Notes: generated from the letters alone by a model not told the origin. Positions 1 through 8,744 are shown, numbered from the stretch's first letter. The stretch: 64,000 bases of DNA from Tenacibaculum lutimaris (GCF_003610735.1 NZ_RAQM01000007.1:372001-436000); one strand, 5' to 3'. Numbers and translations are program-made.

Positions 1-427
1 CATCTATTACAGAAATTTGGCAGTGATAATCACCTGAATCTATGTCTGTAGGAATTGTAATGTTTTGCATTATTTCATATTCTTTAAGATTGTTATCAAT
101 AGTATAGTTTTCCATAAAAATTAAAGGAGTAATAGGATCTTTTATAGGAGATAACTCACAATTAGAGCCTTGATCATCGTGTGTATGATGATCAAAATTA
201 TGATGAATGTCAATAGCGTAAGTAGCTAGGGCTATATTGTCAGAGACTTTTACACGTATAGTGTATTCTTTTCCCTTTTCTAAAACAGTACAAGATTGAG
301 GAAACCCTTCGTTGTAGTTTAAAGTAATAGTAGGCTTTTCTGTATCAGGTTCTTCAGATTCGCTACTACAGCTAATGTTTAACGCTATAATTAATAGTAA
401 AGCACTTGTTATTTTTAATAATTTCAT
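1..427 (-). CDS. DUF4625-like lipoprotein, C-terminus outside the window
   Basis: The ATG is at 425-427 and the frame stays open to base 1, so the 3' end is missing. About 142 residues are visible. They begin with a lipoprotein signal peptide (MKLLKITSALL... then LNISCSS), so the protein is probably anchored in the outer membrane or periplasm. The mature part starts with a run like EPDTEKPTITL, typical of DUF4625 lipoproteins, and carries a His-rich stretch (IDIHHNFDHHTHDD) that could bind metal. It is the last visible gene of a minus-strand group containing a second DUF4625-type lipoprotein, a TonB-dependent receptor and a His-rich small protein. Family membership is from memory; a metal role is inference. 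Confidence 0.72.
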   Translation of the reverse strand, partial: MKLLKITSALLLIIALNISCSSESEEPDTEKPTITLNYNEGFPQSCTVLEKGKEYTIRVKVSDNIALATYAIDIHHNFDHHTHDDQGSNCELSPIKDPITPLIFMENYTIDNNLKEYEIMQNITIPTDIDSGDYHCQISVID

Positions 428-443
428 GATAATTTGTTTTTAG

Positions 444-476
444 AAAAGACTACTTGAAAAACTCAAGTAGTCTTTT
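444..476 (-). terminator. Hairpin between the two DUF4625-type genes
   Basis: A perfect 14-bp stem (AAAAGACTACTTGA with its complement, loop 458-462) lies between the stop of the lipoprotein gene at 486 and the start of the next one at 427. A short T run follows on the minus strand. It probably ends or partly attenuates transcription within the locus. Confidence 0.7.
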
Positions 477-485
477 TTGTTATTA

Positions 486-1310
486 TTATTTAATTTCGAT
501 AGGAATTGACAATTTCACTGTTTCGCTTTCTCCGCTTTCTTTAGCGTAAATGTTTAACCAGTAGCTTCCTACTGGAGCACCAGGAATTAAATCGTAATGA
601 TAATGTATGTGCGGGTTTTTAACTCCTTCATACAAATCTTTAGGTAAAACAGTAATTACTTTGTCCCATTTTCCAACTTCAACATTTTGTCCTTCTCTCC
701 ATTCTTCAAACCAAAATTCATATTTAATTTCAGTTACAGTATTGTTACCAGAAACATATTCGAACTCTGTATGTAACTCATCTTTTCCAAAGGCAATAGA
801 GTTGTTATCACCTATTTCTAAGTCTTTAAACTTTTGAATAATGTGAAGTTTTTTAGTGATGATACTTTTCGTTCCATCTTCGTGTTCAACCGTAATTTTG
901 AAGTTATAAACTCCTTCAGCAGTTGTAAATGAAGGACTATACTTATTATCTTCATCAAAATATACGTGATAGTGAATGTGCGGATTTAATTGACCTTGGT
1001 AACGATCAATAGGAACTAAGTGATTTTTTAATTCCCAAATTAATTCACCAGGTTTGACATTAGTAACGTTAGAAGGTTCAACATCAAAATAAATTTTAGA
1101 AACTTTACTGGTTCCTTCATAATCAAATTGAATATGAACATCTACGTTTGATTGTGGTAAAACAAAATCAGAATTTCCTAATTCTATGCTTTTAAAGCGT
1201 TCTGGATTAATATTTTCTTCGAAAGTGTTTTGAATGTTATCTTCATCACTACAAGAAATGACTAAAAGGCTTACAAAAAATAAGATTGCTGATTTAAATG
1301 TGTTTTTCAT
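486..1310 (-). CDS. Lipoprotein with two tandem DUF4625-like domains
   Basis: This 274-residue protein has a lipoprotein signal (MKNTFKSAILFFVSLLVISCSDED, lipobox Cys at 20). Two similar halves follow, roughly residues 40-155 and 165-272. Each half contains NPHIHYH: the first continues VYFDED and the second YDLIPG. Each ends in a strand-rich segment of the type VGSYWLNIYAKE or GVYNFKITVEHE. The duplication is visible directly. DUF4625 has no settled function. The paired HxHxH motifs suggest metal binding. The gene follows the TonB-dependent receptor by 19 bp, so the two are probably co-transcribed and this protein may be a surface partner of the receptor (inference). Confidence 0.75.
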   Translation of the reverse strand: MKNTFKSAILFFVSLLVISCSDEDNIQNTFEENINPERFKSIELGNSDFVLPQSNVDVHIQFDYEGTSKVSKIYFDVEPSNVTNVKPGELIWELKNHLVPIDRYQGQLNPHIHYHVYFDEDNKYSPSFTTAEGVYNFKITVEHEDGTKSIITKKLHIIQKFKDLEIGDNNSIAFGKDELHTEFEYVSGNNTVTEIKYEFWFEEWREGQNVEVGKWDKVITVLPKDLYEGVKNPHIHYHYDLIPGAPVGSYWLNIYAKESGESETVKLSIPIEIK

Positions 1311-1329
1311 GATTAAAAAAATTAAATGA

Positions 1330-3690
1330 TTAAAATGTTTGTATAATTGTTATTGAAAAGTTTCTTCCAGGCTCAGGAACTTCTATAAGTCTATAGAAAC
1401 TAGTGTGGTCGAATACTTTGTTGTTTAAAATGTTATTTAACCTCCCTTGAATTTTAAGAGGTTGTTTTTTTGAGAAAAGATCTACACTCGTATGCAAACC
1501 GATATTTATTAAAGAATACCCTTCTGTCGTTTTTTCAGGGGGTACAATATTGTTTTGATCCGAAACCAATCGTACACTTGAGAATAGTTTAGTGTCGCCA
1601 AAAGTTAACCAAGGATTCAATGTATACTCAAGCGAAACAACTCCTGTTAACGGAGGAGAAAAGGGAAGAGTGAAGTTTTTCTTTTTACCACTTAATTGTC
1701 TTGCTTTTACATACTCTAAAGAACCCGTAATCGATAATTTATCAATAGGTTTATATTGTACCATAATTTCACCGCCATATCTAAAAACACGACTTTGACT
1801 GTATTGATACTTCTGAAGTGTTTCGTAATACTCTGAAGTTGGGCTTAAATAAATATAATTATCAAAATAATTAACAAAAGGAGTAACCTGAATAGAAGCT
1901 TTACTAAAGTTTGCTTTAAATTCTCCGTCTATTTGATAAGAACTTTCAGGCTCTAAATCAAGATTCCCTTCTTCATATCGGTACATGTGATAATTTACTC
2001 CGTCCGAAGCCAATTCGTTTGCTAGTGGAATTCTAAAACTCTTACCTATATTTATTTTATATGATGTGTTTTTAAGTCCATAACTTAATCCAGCTGAAGC
2101 ACTAAAACTTCCAAAAGTTAAATTCTTTCTTTCTGAACGCTGTAGTTGTTGCTGAGTAGTATTTCCGTTTTCGTCAGTAACTGGAGATAAAAACCATTCG
2201 TAATAGGGTTGTGTTTTTATTACACCATAATCGTAGCGTACACCACCATCTAAATATAAATTGTTGTTGAGTTTTATTTGATTGTATACAAAAGCCCCAA
2301 CTGTAAAACGAGTATATTCAGGAATAAGAAATCCCCAGCCATCAATAGCATTATCTTGGTACTCTAAGTTTATACCCGTGGTAACTTTATGCTTTTCAAA
2401 ATAGTGTAATTGATTTTTTACATTAAGACTGTAGGTGTCCTTCTTAAACAAGCGTTCCATTGTAGATGACGGCTTGGGCATATAACCATGCGGAACAGGT
2501 TCTGAGTGTTCTTCGCGATGATTTTTTTGAAGCCCAAGCTCAACATCTAACGTGTAATTGGGGAACAAAAAACTGGTATTATTTGTTATTTTAAAATGAT
2601 TGACTTTATGATGTGGTAAATCAATATCTCTATGGTCAGCATCGTACTCTATTTTAGAAGTTCTCACTTCCAGACCATGTGCATTAGCGAAAAAACCATT
2701 TTTAGAATTTACATTACTAAAAGAAGTTATAGAGCTAATATTATCTGATACATAACCTATAGAAACTCCAACATTATGGTTGTACCCTGCTGTGTTACGT
2801 AAGTAGTTTTTATGCAAGTCAAAAATGTAATTATCGTATGTGATTTTTTTGGCAGGAACTTTATAGTCGCCATAATCTTCATGAGTTATTCTAGCTTTGT
2901 AATACCAATGATTATAACGTTGTTTAACTCCCAAAGAAACTCCATAAAAATCGTTGTTACTTCTGTTGGTGAGGTTTAGTTCACCTGAAAAAGAATTAAC
3001 ATCAGGTAGTAAGTTATTTTTCAAGCTAATTACACCAGATATTGCATCAGAACCATAGAGCAATGAAGCAGCTCCTTTAGTAACCTCAATATTATCAATA
3101 TTATATTGGTCTATTTCCAAACCATGATCGGCTCCCCATTGTTGTGCTTCGTGTTTTATACCATTTTCAACAACAACAACTCTATTAAAACCTAAACCTC
3201 TAATAGTAGGTTTGGATTGACCAGAACCAATAGTAATTGTGCTAATCCCTGGAATATCTTTAAGAGTTTGCATTAAACTATTGTCTCTGTTTTTCTCTAA
3301 AAAACTAACATCAATCCTTTGTGTATTGCTGGAGAACTTTGTTAGTGTTTTTTTAGGGTTTTGTGCAATAACCACCTCATTTAACACTGAATTGCACTGT
3401 GTTAAATGAATGATTATTAATGAGTTAGTAGGAGATATGTTTTCTTGATAACTAACATATCCAACATGAGTAACAGTTAAGAGATACTCTTTGTTCAAAA
3501 GTTTGTAAAAACTACTATTTCCTTTAGTGTTTGTGTAGGCGTGCTTTGAACCAATACTCACGTGAGCATTGGGTAACTCACTTTGTGTTGTTCCATCAAT
3601 TACCTTAATAGTAACAGAACTGGTATTCTGACTAAAAAGAATTGCATGAAACAATACACAAAATAAAGCACCTAAGCTTTGTTTTGTCAT
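1330..3690 (-). CDS. TonB-dependent outer-membrane receptor, probably for a metal
   Basis: This 786-residue receptor starts with a signal peptide. A carboxypeptidase-regulatory-like beta-sandwich follows (about residues 23-95, VTIKVIDGTTQSELPNAHV). The plug domain is at about 115-230, with IRGLGFNRVVVVENG and VTKGAASLLYGSDAISGVI. A beta-barrel extends to the final aromatic residue (IIQTF). The plug contains QQWGADHGLEID, a sequence I associate with ZnuD- and CirA-like receptors. Its neighbours are a His-rich small protein upstream and His-rich lipoproteins downstream, so zinc or copper uptake is the best guess. Substrate assignment is inference; the receptor fold is secure. Confidence 0.88.
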   Translation of the reverse strand: MTKQSLGALFCVLFHAILFSQNTSSVTIKVIDGTTQSELPNAHVSIGSKHAYTNTKGNSSFYKLLNKEYLLTVTHVGYVSYQENISPTNSLIIIHLTQCNSVLNEVVIAQNPKKTLTKFSSNTQRIDVSFLEKNRDNSLMQTLKDIPGISTITIGSGQSKPTIRGLGFNRVVVVENGIKHEAQQWGADHGLEIDQYNIDNIEVTKGAASLLYGSDAISGVISLKNNLLPDVNSFSGELNLTNRSNNDFYGVSLGVKQRYNHWYYKARITHEDYGDYKVPAKKITYDNYIFDLHKNYLRNTAGYNHNVGVSIGYVSDNISSITSFSNVNSKNGFFANAHGLEVRTSKIEYDADHRDIDLPHHKVNHFKITNNTSFLFPNYTLDVELGLQKNHREEHSEPVPHGYMPKPSSTMERLFKKDTYSLNVKNQLHYFEKHKVTTGINLEYQDNAIDGWGFLIPEYTRFTVGAFVYNQIKLNNNLYLDGGVRYDYGVIKTQPYYEWFLSPVTDENGNTTQQQLQRSERKNLTFGSFSASAGLSYGLKNTSYKINIGKSFRIPLANELASDGVNYHMYRYEEGNLDLEPESSYQIDGEFKANFSKASIQVTPFVNYFDNYIYLSPTSEYYETLQKYQYSQSRVFRYGGEIMVQYKPIDKLSITGSLEYVKARQLSGKKKNFTLPFSPPLTGVVSLEYTLNPWLTFGDTKLFSSVRLVSDQNNIVPPEKTTEGYSLINIGLHTSVDLFSKKQPLKIQGRLNNILNNKVFDHTSFYRLIEVPEPGRNFSITIIQTF

Positions 3691-3877
3691 TGTAAACAGA
3701 ATTTAAAAACGAATTGTGTTAGCCGAAATAGAAAAAATCGACTATTGATTAAATAAATTTAGAACACACGACTATAAATAGGAGTAAGTATATGTAATTA
3801 CAGTGCAAAACCTAGTTTTAGGGTTACATAAATACACACTCTTATAAAAAGAGTACAAATGTTCTAAAAATAATATG

Positions 3878-4216
3878 TTACAAGTTTGTAGGAGGTCCTC
3901 TAAGCTTTCTATTCAGAGAGTGGTAAGAAGGTAAGATAATTGATTTGTAATTATCTATTATTGCCTTACTAGGAAGAATAGCTAAAGCTTGTGAGAAATT
4001 TTGTGTAGGTACATCAAATGAAGCAAAAGAAAAATAACAAATATCACAATGGTCGTTTACCGATTCGTGTAAGTGAGTAGATTTTTCTTTACAGTTATGA
4101 TGGTGTGCTTCATTTTCATGATGATGGGTAGCTTTTATAAGAATAGGAAGCATAAGAAGAACCACCAAAGACAAAGAGGCGATTTTACTAAATATGCTAT
4201 TTTTATTCAAGCTCAT
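3878..4216 (-). CDS. Small His/Cys-rich membrane-anchored protein, DUF2946-like
   Basis: This 112-residue protein has one N-terminal hydrophobic segment (about residues 12-28). A dense His region follows (THHHENEAHHHNC, then THLHE) and then DHCDICYF, giving many His and Cys ligands on the periplasmic side. The C-terminus ends in RKLRGPPTNL; an RGPP-type end also occurs in DUF2946 proteins. The gene is 187 bp upstream of the TonB receptor on the same strand. It is probably the first gene of the putative metal locus. CAAAAGTA at 4237-4244 reads as the -7 box TACTTTTG on the minus strand. The family call is tentative; metal binding is strongly suggested by composition. Confidence 0.72.
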   Translation of the reverse strand: MSLNKNSIFSKIASLSLVVLLMLPILIKATHHHENEAHHHNCKEKSTHLHESVNDHCDICYFSFASFDVPTQNFSQALAILPSKAIIDNYKSIILPSYHSLNRKLRGPPTNL

Positions 4217-4236
4217 TTTTTATAACTGTAGGGAAA

Positions 4237-4244
4237 CAAAAGTA
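4237..4244 (-). promoter_or_regulatory. Candidate -7 box for the metal locus
   Basis: On the minus strand this reads TACTTTTG, matching the Bacteroidota -7 consensus TAnnTTTG, about 20 bp upstream of the His-rich gene. I see no good -33 TTG at the usual 17-23 bp distance, so the call is weak. Confidence 0.35.
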
Positions 4245-4294
4245 AGGGCTTAGCAAACTTTTTATATGTGAAATTGTGTTAATTTTTTCTAAAA

Positions 4295-4329
4295 AAAATA
4301 GTCCCTTTCTTATAAAAAAGGACTATTTT
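4295..4329 (-). terminator. Terminator after the M3 oligopeptidase gene
   Basis: AAAATAGTCC pairs with GGACTATTTT (loop 4305-4319), and a T run follows on the minus strand. It lies 22 bp past the stop of the oligopeptidase gene. Confidence 0.82.
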
Positions 4330-4350
4330 AAATATTGAAATGTAATTGTA

Positions 4351-6384
4351 TTAATTCTTGTCAATCAATCCAGCGCGTCTTAATAAAGCATCTGGTTTTG
4401 GCTCTCTTCCTCTAAAACGTTTGTATAATTCCATAGGCTCTTCTGTTCCTCCTTTAGATAATACGTTGTTTTTAAATTTATCTGCAACCTCTTTATTAAA
4501 AATACCTTCCTCTTTAAAATATTCAAAAGCATCAGCATCTAACACTTCTGCCCATTTGTAAGAGTAATATCCAGCTGAGTATCCGCCTTGAAAAATATGA
4601 GAAAAAGAAGTACTCATACAGTTTTCTGCTACATCAGGATATAATTTAGTTTCTGCGAAAGCATTCGTTTCAAATTCTTTAACATTAGTAATTGTTTCAG
4701 GAGAATCTCCAGAGTGCCAAGACATATCTAATAATCCGAAGCTTAATTGACGCAGGGTTTGCATTCCTTCATGGAAACTTGCTGATTCTTTAATTTTCTC
4801 AACATATTCCATAGGAATAACCTCACCTGTCTCATAATGTTTTGCAAATAACTCCAACGCTTCTTTTTCGTAACACCAGTTTTCTAAAACTTGGCTAGGT
4901 AACTCTACAAAATCCCAAGAAACAGAAGTTCCTGATAAGCTTTTATATGTCGTATTTGCAAGCATTCCGTGTAAGGCGTGACCAAACTCGTGGAATAAGG
5001 TAGTAACCTCGTTAAAAGTTAATAAAGAAGGTTTAGTTTGTGTAGGTTTGGTAAAGTTACAAACGATAGATACTTGAGGTCTTTCGTTAGTATCGTTACT
5101 CATGTATTGTGATTTATAAGAAGTCATCCACGCACCATTACGTTTTCCAGGTCTTGGATGAAAATCTGCATAGAAATACGAAACAAAATTACCATCAGTA
5201 TCTGTTACAGCATAGGTTTTAACATCTTCATGATACTTATCAATACTGTCAATTTCTTCAAACTGTAAATTATACAATTTGTTAGCAACAGTAAACACAC
5301 CATTAATTACATTTTCTAACTTAAAGTAAGGTTTTAGTAACTCTTGATCTAAGTTAAATAATTCTTTTTTTAGTTTTTCAGAATAGTAAGCACCGTCCCA
5401 TTTTTGCAGTTGGTCAATTCCATCCAATTTTTTAGCATACGCTTCTAAATTTTTAAACTCACGTTGTGCAGCAGGTTTAGCCTTTTCTAATAACTCATTT
5501 AAAAACTCCATAACTTTTTCAGGAGTTTCAGCCATACGCTCTTCTAATACAAAATGAGCGTGGGTTTTATAACCTAATAGATTGGCACGTTTATGACGTA
5601 GGGTTACAATGTCTTTTACAATTTGTTCATTGTTATATTCATTTTGTTGGAATCCTTTTTTACCAAAAGCTATTGCTAATTTTTTTCTCAATTCTCTATT
5701 ATCAGCATAGGTCATAAAAGGAATATAGCTTGGATAATCTAAGGTAATCATCCAACCCTCTTTACCTTTCGAATTAGCAAGTTCTTTAGCAGCTTCTTTA
5801 GCGCTTTCTGGTAAACCAGCTAAATCATCTTCATTAGTAATTAATAATTCAAAAGCATTGGTTTCAGCCAATACATGTTCTCCAAACTGTAGCGATAATT
5901 TTGCTAACTCAGCATCAATTTTACGAAGCTCAGCTTTATCAGCTTCATTTAAATTCGCTCCGTTACGCGCAAAACTTTTGTATTGCTTATCTAGCAGCAT
6001 TTCTTGTTCAGGAGTCAGGTTTAAATCAGATAATTGATCGTATATGTTTTTTACACGTTTAAACAATTCTTCATTTAAAATCATGTCGTTTCTAAACTCA
6101 CTTAACCAAGGCGAAATATCTTTCGCTATTTTTTGAATTTCTTCATTTGTTTCAGCAGAGTTTAAGTTGAAAAAGATAGAAGTAGCTCTATCCAACGTAT
6201 TACCTGTATTATCTAAAGCAACCGTAGTGTTTTCAAAAGTTGGAGCTTCAGGATTCTCTACAATAGCATTAATTTCATTTGTTGCTATTTGTATAGCTTC
6301 CTTTATAGCGGGTTTATAATCTTCTTCTTTAATTTGAGAAAAAGGGGGCGTATTAAAATCTTGTAAAAGTGGATTTTTAGTCAT
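4351..6384 (-). CDS. dcp: M3-family zinc oligopeptidase (peptidyl-dipeptidase Dcp type)
   Basis: This 677-residue protein begins NPLLQDFNTPPFSQIKEEDY, typical of Dcp and oligopeptidase A enzymes. The catalytic motif HEFGHALHG falls at about residue 465, with the third zinc ligand Glu in the downstream helix (SWDFVELPSQVLENW). It cleaves short peptides in the cytoplasm or, for Dcp, releases C-terminal dipeptides. No signal peptide is visible, so cytoplasmic action is likely. Length is normal for the family. It stands alone, with a terminator downstream. Dcp versus oligopeptidase A specificity cannot be settled by eye. Confidence 0.9.
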   Translation of the reverse strand: MTKNPLLQDFNTPPFSQIKEEDYKPAIKEAIQIATNEINAIVENPEAPTFENTTVALDNTGNTLDRATSIFFNLNSAETNEEIQKIAKDISPWLSEFRNDMILNEELFKRVKNIYDQLSDLNLTPEQEMLLDKQYKSFARNGANLNEADKAELRKIDAELAKLSLQFGEHVLAETNAFELLITNEDDLAGLPESAKEAAKELANSKGKEGWMITLDYPSYIPFMTYADNRELRKKLAIAFGKKGFQQNEYNNEQIVKDIVTLRHKRANLLGYKTHAHFVLEERMAETPEKVMEFLNELLEKAKPAAQREFKNLEAYAKKLDGIDQLQKWDGAYYSEKLKKELFNLDQELLKPYFKLENVINGVFTVANKLYNLQFEEIDSIDKYHEDVKTYAVTDTDGNFVSYFYADFHPRPGKRNGAWMTSYKSQYMSNDTNERPQVSIVCNFTKPTQTKPSLLTFNEVTTLFHEFGHALHGMLANTTYKSLSGTSVSWDFVELPSQVLENWCYEKEALELFAKHYETGEVIPMEYVEKIKESASFHEGMQTLRQLSFGLLDMSWHSGDSPETITNVKEFETNAFAETKLYPDVAENCMSTSFSHIFQGGYSAGYYSYKWAEVLDADAFEYFKEEGIFNKEVADKFKNNVLSKGGTEEPMELYKRFRGREPKPDALLRRAGLIDKN

Positions 6385-6411
6385 GAAAATTTAGTTTAAA
6401 AAATTGAAGAA

Positions 6412-6438
6412 ACCTCACAAATAAAAAATCTGTGAGGT
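6412..6438 (-). terminator. Hairpin downstream of purE
   Basis: ACCTCACA (6412-6419) pairs with TGTGAGGT (6431-6438), 28 bp past the purE stop. T-rich sequence follows on the minus strand. Confidence 0.7.
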
Positions 6439-6465
6439 CTTCAAGTTAATATTGTACTAAGGTAC

Positions 6466-6945
6466 TTATTTTTTTACTCTTTCAGAAGCTTGTTCAACTT
6501 TCAGTTTTAAGCCTTCTTTATAAGCGATTATTTTGTCTAATACACATTTGTCTGAAGCTCCAATAATTTGAGCTGCTAAGATTCCTGCATTTTTAGCTCC
6601 ATCTAAAGCAACTGTAGCCACAGGAACACCTCCTGGCATTTGAAGAATAGATAAAACAGAATCCCACCCATCAATAGAGTTTCTACTTTTAACAGGAACT
6701 CCAATTACTGGTAACGGACTCATACTTGCTACCATTCCAGGTAAATGAGCAGCACCACCAGCACCAGCAACAATAACTTGTACGCCACGCTTGTGTGCAT
6801 TATTAGCATAATCGAATAACTTTTCAGGAGTTCTGTGTGCAGATACAATATCTACTTCTACTTGAATATCAAAACTCTCTAAAATATCAATTGCTTCTTG
6901 CATAATTGGAAGGTCTGAATCGCTTCCCATGATAATTCCTACCAT
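6466..6945 (-). CDS. purE: N5-carboxyaminoimidazole ribonucleotide mutase PurE
   Basis: This 159-residue protein is a class I PurE. It converts N5-CAIR to CAIR in purine synthesis. The phosphate-binding loop GSDSDLPIM is at residues 7-15 and the catalytic-site motif SAHRTPEK at about 40-47. The glycine-rich segment AGAGGAAHLPGMVAS follows. It is 38 bp downstream of purK on the same strand, so the two enzymes for consecutive steps are co-transcribed. Length and motifs are complete. Confidence 0.96.
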   Translation of the reverse strand: MVGIIMGSDSDLPIMQEAIDILESFDIQVEVDIVSAHRTPEKLFDYANNAHKRGVQVIVAGAGGAAHLPGMVASMSPLPVIGVPVKSRNSIDGWDSVLSILQMPGGVPVATVALDGAKNAGILAAQIIGASDKCVLDKIIAYKEGLKLKVEQASERVKK

Positions 6946-6960
6946 AATTTTATGTTTTTG

Positions 6961-6984
6961 TCATCTCGAGCGTAGTCGAGAGGT
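6961..6984. repeat. Dispersed flavobacterial CTCGA/TCGAG palindrome
   Basis: The purK-purE gap contains TCATCTCGAGCGTAGTCGAG, an imperfect palindrome with arms CTCGA at 6965-6969 and TCGAG at 6976-6980. From memory, this short element recurs in the intergenic DNA of many Flavobacteriales. It abuts the purK stop codon at 6984-6986. Whether it acts as a processing site, a weak hairpin or selfish DNA is unknown. Confidence 0.6.
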
Positions 6985-8141
6985 TATTTTGCTATTACCT
7001 TAATAGTTTCTTTTACTTGTTGAGCGACTTTTCTCGCTTCATTTATATCTTCATTAACAATAGTTACGTGTCCCATTTTACGGAAAGGTTTGGTTGTCTT
7101 TTTTCCGTAGATGTGAGGGGTAACTCCGTCAATCTTTAAAATTTCTTCGATGTTTTCATATACTACATCACCAGTATAGCCTTCAGCACCAACTAAGTTC
7201 ACCATGATTCCGGCTACTTTACTTTCGGTATTTCCTAATGGAAGGTTTAAAATACTACGTAAATGTTGTTCAAATTGATTGGTATAACTTGCTTCAATTG
7301 AATAATGCCCTGAATTGTGAGTTCTTGGGGCAGCTTCGTTTACTAAGATGTTGTCATCTTTAGTTTGAAACATTTCCACAGCTAATAATCCAACAAAATC
7401 AAAAGCATCAGCAACTTTTAAAGCAACTTCGCGCGCTTTTTTGGCAACTGCATCCTCAATTCTTGCAGGACAAATTACATATTCTACCTGGTTAGCTTCT
7501 GGGTGAAACTCCATTTCAACTACAGGATAGGTTTTGGTTTCCCCGCTTGCATTTCTTGCAACAATAACAGCTAATTCATTTTTAAAAGGAACTAGTTTTT
7601 CAGAAATACACTCGCCAGTAGGGAGATTTTCTAAATCGCTGATGGCACGAACAATTTTTACCCCATTACCATCATATCCAAATCGAGCAGATTTCCATAC
7701 AAAAGGAAACGTAACAGCTTCGTTGCTAATAGCATGTTTCAACTCTTCTAAAGAAGTAAACCTAGAAAAGTCAGCAGTAGGGATATTGTTGTCGTGATAA
7801 AACACCTTTTGATGTGCTTTATTTTGAATAGTTCTTAAGTTTTTAGGCTTTGGAAAAATAGTTAACCCTTCAGCTTCTAAAGCATCTAAAGCATCAATAT
7901 TTACGTTTTCAATTTCTATGGTTAACAAATCTATTTGTTTTCCAAAATTGTAAACAGTATCATAATCCAATAAATCTCCTTGATGAAATTCGTTACATAT
8001 CTGGGCGCAAGGAGCGTCAGCATTTCCGTCTAAAATAACAGTGTAGATATCGAATTTTTGCGTTTCGGTAAGTAACATTCTTCCTAATTGGCCGCCTCCT
8101 AGAACACCCAATTTAAAGTTTGAAGAAAAGTAGTTTTTCAC
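6984..8141 (-). CDS. purK: N5-carboxyaminoimidazole ribonucleotide synthase PurK
   Basis: This 385-residue ATP-grasp enzyme carboxylates AIR with bicarbonate and ATP to give N5-CAIR, the substrate of PurE next door. The N-terminus has LGVLGGGQLGRML (residues 12-24). The ATP-grasp core includes PFVWKSARFGYDGNGV (about 145-160) and the metal-binding NEAAPRTHNSGHY (about 267-279). It is the first gene of a purKE unit. A well-formed promoter lies just upstream (8173-8202). Confidence 0.96.
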   Translation of the reverse strand: MKNYFSSNFKLGVLGGGQLGRMLLTETQKFDIYTVILDGNADAPCAQICNEFHQGDLLDYDTVYNFGKQIDLLTIEIENVNIDALDALEAEGLTIFPKPKNLRTIQNKAHQKVFYHDNNIPTADFSRFTSLEELKHAISNEAVTFPFVWKSARFGYDGNGVKIVRAISDLENLPTGECISEKLVPFKNELAVIVARNASGETKTYPVVEMEFHPEANQVEYVICPARIEDAVAKKAREVALKVADAFDFVGLLAVEMFQTKDDNILVNEAAPRTHNSGHYSIEASYTNQFEQHLRSILNLPLGNTESKVAGIMVNLVGAEGYTGDVVYENIEEILKIDGVTPHIYGKKTTKPFRKMGHVTIVNEDINEARKVAQQVKETIKVIAK

Positions 8142-8172
8142 GATAAATGTGTTAATTGTGTTGTTGTTGCTG

Positions 8173-8202
8173 CAAAAATAAGAATCTAATTCTTAGTACA
8201 AA
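8173..8202 (-). promoter_or_regulatory. purKE promoter
   Basis: On the minus strand TTTG (8199-8202) is followed after an 18-bp spacer by TATTTTTG (8173-8180). This matches the Bacteroidota -33/-7 pattern. It sits about 30 bp upstream of the purK ATG. Confidence 0.65.
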
Positions 8203-8207
8203 TGGTA

Positions 8208-8615
8208 TTAACTAGATATTCTTAGTTGAGAGTTGCTAATTTGAGTAACAAAATACATAAATGCGTGGCAACCTTCACCATCTAAAGGAGCTCCATCAGA
8301 AATATAACTATACTTTTTGTCATCGCAGGGACATATAATTTCTACTCCATTAAAAGTCATTAAAGAGTTACAATTTCTTTCAGGACACTGTTGGTCAAAA
8401 GCTCTAAAGTTATTTCCGATTCTAAAAATATAAATATTTCTTCCTTGAAGAACTGTTTGAACTGTACCACCAGCAGTTAAAAGGCTTTGGTATTCAGGTA
8501 ATGTTAAATCGATAATAGCATTTACTTTTAAACCATGAAAACAGTTACTTGTACGAGTGTTATCGCTACAGCTAAAACAAATTAGAACAAAAAATAAGTA
8601 AAAGAATTTTTTCAT
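8208..8615 (-). CDS. Rieske-fold lipoprotein lacking the cluster histidines
   Basis: This 135-residue protein has a lipoprotein signal (MKKFFYLFFVLICFSCSD, lipobox Cys about 16). The rest resembles a Rieske domain: CPERNC at residues 77-82 and CPCDDKKY at 95-102, followed by SDGAP. In true Rieske proteins the boxes are CxHxGC and CPCHGS. Here both His ligands are replaced by acidic residues (Glu79, Asp98), while the four Cys, including the usual disulfide pair, remain. It probably does not carry a classical [2Fe-2S] Rieske cluster. Function is unknown. It is a single gene, divergent from greA. Confidence 0.72.
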   Translation of the reverse strand: MKKFFYLFFVLICFSCSDNTRTSNCFHGLKVNAIIDLTLPEYQSLLTAGGTVQTVLQGRNIYIFRIGNNFRAFDQQCPERNCNSLMTFNGVEIICPCDDKKYSYISDGAPLDGEGCHAFMYFVTQISNSQLRISS

Positions 8616-8667
8616 TGTTTTTAGTACAGAGTTGATATCATAACGTGACGAAGTTACAAATATTTTG

Positions 8668-8675
8668 TATATTTG
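8668..8675 (+). promoter_or_regulatory. Candidate greA promoter -7 box
   Basis: TATATTTG matches TAnnTTTG. The -33 region is poor (no TTG at the right distance). It implies a leader of about 130 nt before greA, with a possible hairpin at 8745-8779. Confidence 0.45.
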
Positions 8676-8744
8676 TGTAACAATCTCATTCCTTACGGCG
8701 TGGGATTTTTAAATTTAACCCACAGGGTTTTAGGTAGAAAATTT

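Noticed and set aside
607..837. Plus-strand frame of 76 codons within the DUF4625-type gene
   Set aside because: It lies wholly in the antisense of a convincing lipoprotein and lacks family signals or a promoter.
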